Both the position numbers and the translations under genes were made by a program. Shown here one piece after another: positions 1-6,971 of a stretch of 7,512 nucleotides of DNA. Positions within the stretch are counted from its first letter, which is position 1, and the number at the start of each line of letters is the position of its first letter. The DNA is from Candidatus Aegiribacteria sp. GTDB lineage: Bacteria > Fermentibacterota > Fermentibacteria > Fermentibacterales > JCC-6. The notes beneath the pieces were generated by a model. That model worked only from the letters and a program-made list of their open reading frames with translations. It did not search any database and was not told the origin of the DNA. The stretch covers positions 1 to 7,512 of the forward strand of contig DAOWNO010000092.1 in the NCBI GenBank assembly GCA_030642525.1, written 5' to 3'.

Positions 1-1062
1 AGCCTTGGAGCAAAAATGGAAACCTTTGCAGGTTACATAATGCCCATAAAGTATACGACTGTGAAGGAAGAACACAATACGGTACGGAAGGGTGTCGGCG
101 TTTTCGATCTTTCTCACATGGGTGAGTTCAGAGTAGTGGGAAAAGACGCATCTCGATTTCTTGATTACCTTCTGACCAATGACTCTGATGTAAAACCCGG
201 CAAGGCATATTATTCAACCATGTGCTATCCCGACGGCGGGATAGTCGATGACCTGATCGTATACAGAATATCAAAAAACGAATTTCTCATGGTTGTTAAC
301 GGTTCCAACATCGAGAAGGACTGGGCATGGGTCAACAATCATACCACAGGGTACGACATCACTCTGACAAATGAAACCGACGATATAGGACTGGTCGCCA
401 TTCAGGGTCCCGACGCGCAGAAAGTTGCCGCGAAGCTCACAGACGCAGATTTGGAAAGCATAGGCTATTACTGCCATGCTTCAGGTACATTCGCGGGTAA
501 AGAGGCTCTTATCGCGAGAACCGGATATACGGGTGAGGACGGATTCGAGATTTACATTAAAGCCGATGATGCTTCAGATGTATGGGACGCTGTTATGAAA
601 GCCGGTGAGGAATATGAGATCAAACCGATAGGCCTTGGTGCCAGAGACACACTCAAACTTGAGATGGGATACGTTCTGTACGGCAATGATATCGATCATA
701 CCACGACTCCCATCGAAGCCAGACTTGGCTGGGTTGTGAAACTGAAGACCGATAAGGAATTTATCGGCCGTGAAGTAATGGCCCGCCAGAAGAAGGAGAA
801 ACCAGACCGGTATATCGTAGGTCTTGAGGTAACAGGCAAAGGGTTTCCAAGGCACGGCGCTGAAATATTCGAGGGTTCGCGCAAGGTTGGTATCGTTACC
901 AGTGGTTCACTGGCACCGGCGCTGGGACACGGAATCTGCATTGCTTTTGTCGAAAAAGGTTACCAGAAGAGCGGAATTGAACTCGAAGCTGAAGTACGAG
1001 GGAAGAGAATCCCTGTCAAAACTGTGAAACTGCCGTTCTACAAGGATGGCAGCAGGAAGTAA
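1..1062 (+). CDS. gcvT: Glycine cleavage system T-protein (aminomethyltransferase), 5'-partial
   Basis: This enzyme takes the aminomethyl group from lipoylated H-protein, releases ammonia and passes the one-carbon unit to tetrahydrofolate, giving 5,10-methylene-THF; it acts in the cytoplasm. The frame is open from base 1. The five residues before the ATG at 16 (SLGAK) fit the family's conserved N-terminus (LGAKM-x-x-FAGY-x-MP), so that ATG is an internal Met and roughly 10-15 residues lie upstream of the window. Counting from the first window codon, visible signatures are DLSHMGEF near 36-43, GGIVDDLIVY near 79-88 (containing the folate-site Asp known from the family), RTGYTGEDGFE near 173-183, GLGARDTLKLEMG near 211-223 and GWVVK near 243-247. 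The C-terminal beta-barrel ends with the usual SGSLAP...LGHGI...V motif. The visible 353 aa fit a family length near 365. It is the first visible gene of the gcv operon, with gcvH 22 bp downstream. Identification is firm. Confidence 0.97.
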   Translation, partial: SLGAKMETFAGYIMPIKYTTVKEEHNTVRKGVGVFDLSHMGEFRVVGKDASRFLDYLLTNDSDVKPGKAYYSTMCYPDGGIVDDLIVYRISKNEFLMVVNGSNIEKDWAWVNNHTTGYDITLTNETDDIGLVAIQGPDAQKVAAKLTDADLESIGYYCHASGTFAGKEALIARTGYTGEDGFEIYIKADDASDVWDAVMKAGEEYEIKPIGLGARDTLKLEMGYVLYGNDIDHTTTPIEARLGWVVKLKTDKEFIGREVMARQKKEKPDRYIVGLEVTGKGFPRHGAEIFEGSRKVGIVTSGSLAPALGHGICIAFVEKGYQKSGIELEAEVRGKRIPVKTVKLPFYKDGSRK

Positions 1063-1072
1063 TCAGGAACAC

Positions 1073-1080
1073 AAGGAGGA
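1073..1080 (+). promoter_or_regulatory. Ribosome binding site of gcvH
   Basis: AAGGAGGA lies five bases before the ATG at 1085, in the short gap after the gcvT stop. It decides the gcvH start. The in-frame ATG at 1046 lies inside gcvT, and the 13 residues it would add (MAAGSNQEHKEED) do not resemble an H-protein N-terminus. Confidence 0.85.
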
Positions 1081-1084
1081 AGAT

Positions 1085-1468
1085 ATGTCGAACATTCCGG
1101 AAGGTCTCCGATACACTGACTCGCACGAGTGGGTGAAAGATCTCGGTAATGGTGAATACATGATGGGCCTGTCTCATTACGCCCAGGATCAGATGGGTGA
1201 AATTGTCATGGTTGAGTTTCCCGGACTGGAAGAATTCACTGCAGGAGATATTCTAGGCTCTCTTGAAGCCGTAAAAACCGCTGAAGATTTCTACGCACCC
1301 TTTGACGGGAAAATCGTACGTGTAAATGCATTTCTTGAGGATGAACCTGCGCTTATTAACGAAGATCCGTACGAAAAGGGCTGGCTTGTCGTGATAGCCA
1401 CTGATGATTCTTCCGGTTTCAGTAATCTGAAGAGCGCTGCAAAGTACTCTGAATTCATCGGTGAGTAA
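1085..1468 (+). CDS. gcvH: Glycine cleavage system H-protein (lipoyl carrier)
   Basis: This is the small lipoylated shuttle protein that carries the aminomethyl intermediate from the P-protein to the T-protein and is then reoxidised by the L-protein. At 127 aa it has the usual family length. The N-terminus has the H-protein hallmark LRYTDSHEWV (residues 8-17). The central lipoyl-domain hairpin is SLEAVKTAEDFYAPFDG (59-75), which places the lipoyl-accepting lysine at residue 64. The NEDPYEKGWLVVI segment (92-104) matches the family's N-x-x-P-Y-x-x-GW motif, and the C-terminus ends in the usual helix with a Y-x-x-F/L tail. The start at 1085 is chosen because of the strong AAGGAGGA ribosome site. 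It lies between gcvT (22 bp gap) and gcvPA (3 bp gap), so cotranscription is very likely. Lipoate for Lys64 must be supplied by genes outside this window. Confidence 0.97.
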   Translation: MSNIPEGLRYTDSHEWVKDLGNGEYMMGLSHYAQDQMGEIVMVEFPGLEEFTAGDILGSLEAVKTAEDFYAPFDGKIVRVNAFLEDEPALINEDPYEKGWLVVIATDDSSGFSNLKSAAKYSEFIGE

Positions 1469-1471
1469 TCC

Positions 1472-2824
1472 GTGAGCAGGTTCATACCGAACTGCGGGGA
1501 GCATTTCGAAAAGATGTTTCAAGTGATCGGTGTTGAAAGTATCAGCGATCTTCTTAAATCGATCCCGCTCAAGTACCAGCTCAAGAAAGAGCTTGATCTT
1601 CCTGACCCTGTTTCAGAACTTGAACTCCAGAGGGAGTTTGAAGAATATGCAGACAGAAATGCCGGAGCGGATAAGATCTGTTTCCTTGGAGCCGGTGCTT
1701 ACGATCATTTCATCCCTGCGGCAGTTGATCATATTCTGCTTCGAAGTGAATTCTATACCGCCTATACACCTTATCAGGCTGAGGTCAGCCAGGGGACGCT
1801 CCAGGCTGTTTTCGAATACCAGTCGATGATTGCCAGGCTGACCGGTATGGAAGCGGCGAATGCTTCCATGTACGATGGCGCTTCCGCTGCCGCTGAAGCA
1901 TGTCTGATGGCGATGAGAGCAACCCGGAAGCAGAGAATCCTGATCGCAGGATCACTGAATCCCAGGTGGGCTGATGTCGTTCGAACTTATCTTAAGAGAA
2001 CAGATTTTGAGATTAATGAGATTCCGTTCCTTGAGGATGGCACACTTGACCTTTTAATCGCCGCGAAGCTTATTGAAGACGGAACTGCGGCAGTACTTGT
2101 TCAGTACCCGAACTACTTCGGACTGATCGAAGATCTTCAACCATTAGCTGAACTGATCCATGAGCATAAGGGATTACTTATTGTTGCCGCGGATCCTGTA
2201 GCGCTTCCGCTTCTCCGCTCGCCCGGTGATGCCGGAGCTGATATCGTTATAGGAGAAGGACAGAGTATGGGCATCCCGCTGTCCTATGGCGGTCCGTATA
2301 TCGGTTTCATGGCGACCCGGAAAAAGTTTGTGAGAAAGATGCCCGGGAGGATCATAGGAAGAACTACCGATCGAGCCGATCAGGAGGGATACGTACTGAC
2401 TCTTCAGACAAGAGAACAGCATATACGCAGGGAAAAGGCTACAAGTAATATCTGTTCAAATCAGGCTCTGATGGCCCTTGCGAATACAGTCTATCTGTCT
2501 CTGATGGGTGAAACAGGATTCAGGGAAGTATCGAACCAGTGCTTCCAAAAGAGTCATCACCTTCAGCAGAAGCTGCTGGAAATTCCCGGTGTGAGCAGCG
2601 TATTTGCAGATACACCTTTCTTCAGAGAGTTTGCTGTCTCATTTCCTGTATCATCGTTGGAAATTTTTGATCGTCTGATGGAGAAAGGATTTCTGGCAGG
2701 ACTTCCCATCGTTGAGCTGGGTGAAGGTGTAATGCTGATAACCGTAACTGAAAAACGGACAAAAGAGGAGATGGATCTCTATGTGAAATCTGTTTCTGAA
2801 ATCTGCGGGGGTAACGGTCGATGA
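1472..2824 (+). CDS. gcvPA: Glycine dehydrogenase (decarboxylating) subunit 1, P-protein alpha
   Basis: This is the N-terminal-half subunit of the two-gene P-protein, which with GcvPB decarboxylates glycine and loads aminomethyl onto the H-protein lipoyl arm. At 450 aa it matches the usual subunit 1 length. The GTG start gives SRFIPNCGEHFEKM, which aligns with the family opening R-Y/F-IP-x-x-x-x-x-x-x-M followed by IGV. Family motifs in order are FLGAGAYDHFIPA (71-83), YTPYQAEVSQGTLQ (98-111), ASMYDGASAAAEA (131-143), QYPNYFG (211-217), GEGQSMGIPLSYGGPYIGF (261-279), IIGRTTD (294-300) and the LQTREQHIRREKATSNIC segment (311-328). This chain has the PLP-enzyme fold but lacks the cofactor lysine, which is on GcvPB. 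A GGTGAG at 1460-1465, inside the end of gcvH, is a plausible ribosome site. The stop overlaps the gcvPB ATG. Identification is firm. Confidence 0.97.
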   Translation: MSRFIPNCGEHFEKMFQVIGVESISDLLKSIPLKYQLKKELDLPDPVSELELQREFEEYADRNAGADKICFLGAGAYDHFIPAAVDHILLRSEFYTAYTPYQAEVSQGTLQAVFEYQSMIARLTGMEAANASMYDGASAAAEACLMAMRATRKQRILIAGSLNPRWADVVRTYLKRTDFEINEIPFLEDGTLDLLIAAKLIEDGTAAVLVQYPNYFGLIEDLQPLAELIHEHKGLLIVAADPVALPLLRSPGDAGADIVIGEGQSMGIPLSYGGPYIGFMATRKKFVRKMPGRIIGRTTDRADQEGYVLTLQTREQHIRREKATSNICSNQALMALANTVYLSLMGETGFREVSNQCFQKSHHLQQKLLEIPGVSSVFADTPFFREFAVSFPVSSLEIFDRLMEKGFLAGLPIVELGEGVMLITVTEKRTKEEMDLYVKSVSEICGGNGR

Positions 2825-4272
2825 AAACCATTTTCGAAATGAGCAGTCCAGGCAGAATCGGTTATTCTCTTCCCCCGATTGATGTACCGGCCTCCGCGAG
2901 TATTCCCCCGAATCTCGAAAGAGGCGGGAAAGTGAACCTGCCCGAGGTAACGGAAAGCCAGGTTATGCGGCATTTCGTGAACCTCAGCTCTCTGAATTAC
3001 CATGTAGATAAGGGCATGTATCCGCTCGGTTCCTGCACGATGAAATACAATCCGAAACACTTCGAAAATCTCGCCAGATTACCGGGGCTTTCCGGAATAC
3101 ACCCGCTTGTTCCTGAAACCATGGCTGCCGGAACTCTAACGATAATGCACAAGCTTGCAGGATTTTTCTGTGAGATAACAGGCTTTGAAGGGGCGACTCT
3201 TCAGCCGGCCGCAGGCGCACAGGGAGAGTTCTGCGGCTTGATGCTCATAAAGAGTTACCTTGAAAGCATAGGAGAGAAACACAGAAATGAAGTTCTCATG
3301 CCTGATTCCGCTCATGGCACAAATCCTGCAACCTCAACTCTTGCCGATTGCGTGATCATTGGAGTGAAGTCTAACGAATTCGGCGAGGTTGATCCTGATG
3401 ATCTCCGTGCGAAGGCCGGCCCGAATACGGCCGCGTTCATGCTGACAAATCCGAATACTCTCGGTCTTTTTGAATCAAGAATAGAGGAGCTTACCTCGAT
3501 TGTTCATGAGGCCGGAGGATTGAATTACATGGATGGCGCCAACATGAACGCCCTTCTGGGAGTTGCCAGGCCTGGTGATATGGGGTTTGATGTCTGCCAT
3601 CTCAACCTGCACAAGACTTTTGCCACACCACATGGAGGTGGCGGCCCTGGTGCCGGACCTGTAACATGCACGGCAGAACTGGCTCAATTCCTTCCCGAAC
3701 CGGTGGTGATTCAGAATAAGGACGGAAGTTTTTCACTCAGCAAAAAGCAGAATTCATTTGGAAGACTGCTGGCGTTCTACGGTAATGTTGGAGTTCTATA
3801 CAAGGCTTTCGCATATATCAGGACACTTGGCTCCGCAGGACTCAGGGAAGTAACCGAGAATGCCCTGATAAATGCCAATTACCTGAAAGCGAGACTTGAG
3901 GAGTATTTTGATATTCCTTTCAATAACGGTCCCTGCATGCATGAATTTGTTCTCTCCGGAGACAGACAGGCGGAGAAGGGTGTAAAAACGCTGGATATGG
4001 CGAAGAGGCTCCTTGATTACGGTTTTCATGCTCCGACAGTGTATTTCCCGCTGATCGTGCATGAAGCGATGATGATAGAGCCTACGGAAACTGAAGGGCT
4101 TGAGGATCTCGATGCTTTTGCCGAGGCCATGATTTCCATTTCGCGGGAATGTGATGAAAAGCCGTACCTTGTTACAGACGCGCCGGTGAACACGCCGGTT
4201 CTCAGACTTGACGAAGTCCAGGCAGTCAAGGAGCTTTGTATAGTGGAACCTCTGGATGAAGAGGTACAGTGA
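2821..4272 (+). CDS. gcvPB: Glycine dehydrogenase (decarboxylating) subunit 2, P-protein beta
   Basis: This is the PLP-bearing subunit of the split P-protein, which forms the active decarboxylase with GcvPA. At 483 aa it has the family's usual size. The N-terminus KTIFEMSSPGRIGYSLP is typical. Other signatures are VDKGMYPLGSCTMKYNPK (62-79), LQPAAGAQGEFCGL (127-140), MPDSAHGTNPATS (160-172), DGANMNALLG (238-247) and LNLHKTFATPHGGGGPG (261-277). In the last, Lys265 is the expected Schiff-base lysine for pyridoxal phosphate and is followed by the glycine-rich loop. The ATG overlaps the gcvPA stop by four bases (ATGA), the classic arrangement for coupled, roughly equimolar subunits; a G-run at 2807-2811 may serve as ribosome site. 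All key residues are present, with no frameshift or truncation. The stop overlaps the GTG of the next gene, so the operon continues. Confidence 0.97.
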   Translation: MKTIFEMSSPGRIGYSLPPIDVPASASIPPNLERGGKVNLPEVTESQVMRHFVNLSSLNYHVDKGMYPLGSCTMKYNPKHFENLARLPGLSGIHPLVPETMAAGTLTIMHKLAGFFCEITGFEGATLQPAAGAQGEFCGLMLIKSYLESIGEKHRNEVLMPDSAHGTNPATSTLADCVIIGVKSNEFGEVDPDDLRAKAGPNTAAFMLTNPNTLGLFESRIEELTSIVHEAGGLNYMDGANMNALLGVARPGDMGFDVCHLNLHKTFATPHGGGGPGAGPVTCTAELAQFLPEPVVIQNKDGSFSLSKKQNSFGRLLAFYGNVGVLYKAFAYIRTLGSAGLREVTENALINANYLKARLEEYFDIPFNNGPCMHEFVLSGDRQAEKGVKTLDMAKRLLDYGFHAPTVYFPLIVHEAMMIEPTETEGLEDLDAFAEAMISISRECDEKPYLVTDAPVNTPVLRLDEVQAVKELCIVEPLDEEVQ

Positions 4273-4697
4273 TAGATACGACTGAAAAGCCTGAAGCGGT
4301 GCTCGAATGGATTTCCCATCCTGCAGGTGAGCGCCCCTGGCCAACGGCAGCGTATGTCTCAATCATTCTGCTCGCCGGTTTGCTGGCAGCAGTGATCATG
4401 GGGAATAATCTCTGGTGGGGACTTGTTTTCGCTTTCGTACTGTTTCTCTCAGGGTGGACGTATTTCCTTCCTGTCAGATTCAGGATGAGCGATGAGGGTG
4501 TCAGCAAGAAATCCCTCTTTGGTACGGAACGCAAGACCTGGAAGCAGGTCAGGAGTATTGTTCCGGATAAATACGGCGTTCTTCTGAGCCCGTTTCCACA
4601 GCCAACCAGACTCGCAAAATTCAGGGGAATGTCAGTGCAGTTTTCAGAAAACAGAGAGGAAGTTCTTGAATATATCAGGACACATACCGCCGGGTAG
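4269..4697 (+). CDS. Small membrane protein with two predicted helices and a cytoplasmic C-terminal domain
   Basis: Not assigned to a named family. The 142 aa product has a short polar N-terminus, then two hydrophobic stretches (about 26-44 and 49-68) separated by a short GNNLWW turn, consistent with a two-helix membrane hairpin. The remaining 70 or so residues are polar and look beta-rich (RFRMSDEGVSKKSLFGTERKTW at about 70-91, then further strands), ending in a helix (REEVLEYIRTH). The layout resembles small bacterial proteins with a PH-like domain after a membrane hairpin (DUF304/YcxB-type), but this is inference by shape only. The GTG start overlaps the gcvPB stop (GTGA) and has GAGG four bases upstream, so it is translationally coupled to the glycine cleavage genes. 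Its stop lies 32 bp inside the next gene. No catalytic motif is seen and function is unknown. It could be a membrane anchor or simply a passenger in the operon. Confidence 0.75.
   Translation: MIDTTEKPEAVLEWISHPAGERPWPTAAYVSIILLAGLLAAVIMGNNLWWGLVFAFVLFLSGWTYFLPVRFRMSDEGVSKKSLFGTERKTWKQVRSIVPDKYGVLLSPFPQPTRLAKFRGMSVQFSENREEVLEYIRTHTAG
4654..4660 (+). promoter_or_regulatory. Ribosome binding site favouring a TTG start at 4666
   Basis: GAGAGGA lies five bases upstream of TTG 4666, within the 3' end of the membrane-protein gene. The next in-frame candidate, ATG 4744, is preceded by GGATTACTCGGACCTC, which offers no clear Shine-Dalgarno at normal spacing. This supports TTG as the real start. Confidence 0.5.
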
Positions 4698-5094
4698 CCA
4701 CGATCTCATTGATCTCGAGGGCACCGAGGATTACTCGGACCTCATGGAGAAAATTGCCAAAGGCATCGTACAGAGGCAATTGACGGTACCGGCGATAATA
4801 TTCCTCGAGTCGGTCAGACCCTTGTCGTTTCTGGGGAATCAGATGCTTATATTTGCTAATCCGGTTATTTCACTTGTTGTTCAATCCGGGGATTATTACA
4901 AGTTTATCCGGATGATCGAAAACAGGGACAATATAGAAAAGCTTACAATTATGATTGAAGAAGAAAATGCTCGTGATGTTCAGAGCCGCAGAGAGTTGAA
5001 GGAGACTCGCCGGAAGGAAAAACGGAGCAGAAAGACATTCTGGAGCCGGCTCAAGCACAGGAGCAGGGATATCAATACGAAAGAAGGAGGTTAG
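4666..5094 (+). CDS. Conserved-looking small hypothetical protein with hydrophobic core and basic tail
   Basis: Function unknown. With the TTG start it is 142 aa; from ATG 4744 it would be 117 aa. TTG is preferred because it has a well-placed GAGAGGA site. The resulting overlap with the upstream gene is 32 bp. The central part (about 22-100) alternates amphipathic helix (DYSDLMEKIAKGIVQRQL) with a hydrophobic block, VPAIIFLESVRPLSFLGNQM (41-60), followed by LIFANPVISLVVQ, then YYKFIRMIENRDNIEKL. The look is of small proteins I recall from other anaerobes with a 'FLES-x-x-PLSFLG' core, but no family name can be given. From about 102 on the protein is highly charged and Arg/Lys-rich, suggesting binding to nucleic acid, acidic membrane surface or an acidic partner. 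The hydrophobic block may be a membrane-associating segment rather than a full transmembrane helix. Its TAG stop abuts the MutL-like gene, whose strong ribosome site lies within its last codons. Confidence 0.72.
   Translation: MNISGHIPPGSHDLIDLEGTEDYSDLMEKIAKGIVQRQLTVPAIIFLESVRPLSFLGNQMLIFANPVISLVVQSGDYYKFIRMIENRDNIEKLTIMIEEENARDVQSRRELKETRRKEKRSRKTFWSRLKHRSRDINTKEGG
5085..5091 (+). promoter_or_regulatory. Ribosome binding site of the MutL-like gene
   Basis: AGGAGGT is a near-perfect anti-16S match. Two in-frame GTG codons follow. GTG 5094 leaves only two or three bases of spacing, while GTG 5100 leaves about nine counted from AGGAGG. The latter is nearer the usual range, so 5100 is the preferred start; the difference is two residues. 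Confidence 0.7.
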
Positions 5095-5099
5095 TGGCA

Positions 5100-6971
5100 G
5101 TGGTCGATAAAGAAATCACCAGAATTATGGCGACGGACTGTGGCAGTACCACTACAAAGGCCATTCTCATCGAAAGAAGGGATGGTGAGTATCGTCTCAT
5201 CCGAAGGGGAGAGGCTCCAACCACTGTCGAGGCTCCCGCTGAGGATGTAACCAAAGGTGTACTTAACGCAGTAGGTGAAATCGAAGATCTCGAAGGGCGC
5301 AAATTTCTGAAAGCTGACGGAAGTGCTGTTCTGGTTTCTCCGGACAGCCATGACGGAGTGGATATCTATATGTCCACTTCTTCTGCCGGAGGCGGTCTCC
5401 AGATGACAGTAGCCGGAGTTGTCAAGTCAATGACCGGCGAAAGTGCCCAGCGCGCAGCTCTTGGCGCAGGCGCCATCGTCATGGATGTGGTTGCATCCAA
5501 CGACGGCAGGCTTGCGCACGAGAAGGTTGCAGACATCAGACGGCTGAGACCTGATATGATCCTCCTGTCCGGAGGTATCGACGGCGGTACGATAGATCAT
5601 GTAGTTGAGCTTGCGGAAATCATAAAAGCTGCCGACCCCAAACCCAGGTTTGGCGTAGGCTATAAGCTTCCTGTCATATACGCCGGAAATAAAGATGCTG
5701 CCGGAGAAGTCGCAAAAGAACTCGGGGAGAAGGTTGAATTGAAGATAGTGGATAATCTTCGACCTGTTCTTGAAAGGGAAAATCTCACTCCCGCAAGGGA
5801 TATAATTCATGAACTGTTCATGGAACATGTCATGGCTCAGGCCCCCGGTTATCCAAGACTGATGGAGTGGGCAGGGCATTATGTTGACGGTAAATGGAAG
5901 CAGGTTCCCATCATGCCTACTCCAGGCGCTGTGGGGAAACTGATCGAGATTGTGGCTAGGAATGAGAATATCGAAGTGATGGGTGTTGATATAGGCGGTG
6001 CGACAACGGATGTCTTCAGTGTTTTCCACAGTGGAGAAGAGACTGTTTTCAACCGAACTGTATCCGCGAATCTTGGTCTGAGTTACAGTGTATCAAATGT
6101 TCTTGCAAGCGCTGGATTCGATAACGTTATGAGATGGGTTCCCTTCCACATGGATGAGGCGGATTTCAGAAACAGGATCAGAAACAAGATGATTCGTCCG
6201 ACGACCATTCCCCAGATGCTGAAAGAACTTATTGTCGAGCAGGCCATTGCGCGAGAGGCTCTCAGGCTTGCGCTGGTGCAGCATAAGGAACTGGCTACTG
6301 GTCTGAAGGGTATCGCTCAGGAGAGAACGATCGGCGACGCTTTCGAGCAGACGCAAAGCGGGGCAACTCTTGTAAACATGATGAATCTTGATCTGCTCAT
6401 CGGATCAGGAGGAGTTCTTTCTCACGCACCCAGAAGAAGCCAGGCTGCTCTCATGGTTATAGATGCCTTCCTTCCGGAGGGAGTAACGATGCTGGCGGTG
6501 GACTCGATTTTCATGATGCCTCAGCTCGGTGTTCTTTCAGAAGTGCTGCCGCAGGCTGCTACGGAAGTGTTCGACAAAGACTGCCTGATACGACTCGGAT
6601 CCTGTGTGGCTCCTACCGGACACCTGAAGAAGACAGATATTCTTGCTGATGTCAAACTTTCAATGCCTGATGGATCATCAAAGGAAGTTCAGATTGAGCG
6701 TGGAAAAATGTTCGTTCTGCCCCTTGGAGTCGGAGAGAAGGTTCAAGCCGTAATCAAACCGGCGAAAAACCTTGATGTCGGTTCCGGCCCCGGTGTAGAA
6801 TGGATCGGCGAACTCGAAGGCGGTGTGGTCGGTCTGGTATTTGACGGAAGGGGAAGGCAGCCTTTCAACCTTCCCGAGGATGATTCAGCGAGAATAGCAA
6901 AACTTCAGGAGTGGGCAAAGGCGCTTGATATATATCCGGACAGATTTCTGAATCTGGAGGGGAGCGAATAA
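5100..6971 (+). CDS. MutL/GlmL-family ASKHA-fold ATPase-like protein (long form)
   Basis: The family is named for MutL/GlmL of glutamate mutase operons, where the exact role is unsettled (a reactivating or chaperone-like ATPase has been proposed); it is unrelated to the DNA mismatch repair MutL. The product is 623 aa from GTG 5100 (625 aa from GTG 5094). ASKHA nucleotide-binding signatures are visible: phosphate-1 loop TDCGSTTTKAILIE (12-25), glycine-rich SSAGGGLQM (94-102), LLSGGIDGGTIDHV (155-168), phosphate-2 loop GVDIGGATTDVF (295-306) and an adenosine-type motif LLIGSGGVLSHAP (432-444). Classical GlmL proteins are about 460 aa; this one has roughly 130-150 extra C-terminal residues that appear beta-rich (after DCLIRLGSCVAP, about 494-505) and include a GVVGLVFDGRGR segment (575-586). 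No glutamate mutase, ornithine aminomutase or methylmalonyl-CoA mutase subunit is in the window. The stop overlaps the next ATG (TAATG). Family assignment is strong; substrate or client is unknown, so no gene symbol is given. Confidence 0.88.
   Translation: MVDKEITRIMATDCGSTTTKAILIERRDGEYRLIRRGEAPTTVEAPAEDVTKGVLNAVGEIEDLEGRKFLKADGSAVLVSPDSHDGVDIYMSTSSAGGGLQMTVAGVVKSMTGESAQRAALGAGAIVMDVVASNDGRLAHEKVADIRRLRPDMILLSGGIDGGTIDHVVELAEIIKAADPKPRFGVGYKLPVIYAGNKDAAGEVAKELGEKVELKIVDNLRPVLERENLTPARDIIHELFMEHVMAQAPGYPRLMEWAGHYVDGKWKQVPIMPTPGAVGKLIEIVARNENIEVMGVDIGGATTDVFSVFHSGEETVFNRTVSANLGLSYSVSNVLASAGFDNVMRWVPFHMDEADFRNRIRNKMIRPTTIPQMLKELIVEQAIAREALRLALVQHKELATGLKGIAQERTIGDAFEQTQSGATLVNMMNLDLLIGSGGVLSHAPRRSQAALMVIDAFLPEGVTMLAVDSIFMMPQLGVLSEVLPQAATEVFDKDCLIRLGSCVAPTGHLKKTDILADVKLSMPDGSSKEVQIERGKMFVLPLGVGEKVQAVIKPAKNLDVGSGPGVEWIGELEGGVVGLVFDGRGRQPFNLPEDDSARIAKLQEWAKALDIYPDRFLNLEGSE

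Noticed and set aside
16..18. ATG at 16 as the start of gcvT
   Set aside because: The frame is open to base 1, and the residues before this Met (LGAK) match the conserved T-protein N-terminus, so the gene begins upstream of the window.
1046..1084. Upstream in-frame ATG that would lengthen gcvH by 13 residues
   Set aside because: It overlaps gcvT out of frame, has no good ribosome site, and the added residues do not fit the H-protein N-terminus. The AAGGAGGA before 1085 marks the true start.
1063..1084. Possible terminator, promoter or riboswitch in the gcvT-gcvH gap
   Set aside because: The gap is only 22 bp and is mostly the gcvH ribosome site. There is no inverted repeat with a T-run and no room for a glycine riboswitch.
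3796..4362. 188-codon open frame on the minus strand
   Set aside because: It is antisense to the 3' end of gcvPB and the start of the membrane protein gene. Composition is typical of a shadow frame and no recognisable motif is present.
3813..4683. 14-base identical string ATATATCAGGACAC at 3813-3826 and 4670-4683
   Set aside because: Both copies lie inside coding sequence and encode the common residues YIRT in the same codon phase. There is no flanking similarity, so chance or codon preference explains it.
5427..6029. 200-codon open frame on the minus strand
   Set aside because: It lies fully antisense to the conserved MutL-like gene, including its phosphate-2 motif. Its translation is rich in Cys/His/Ile without domain pattern, and no ribosome site or neighbouring minus-strand gene supports it.
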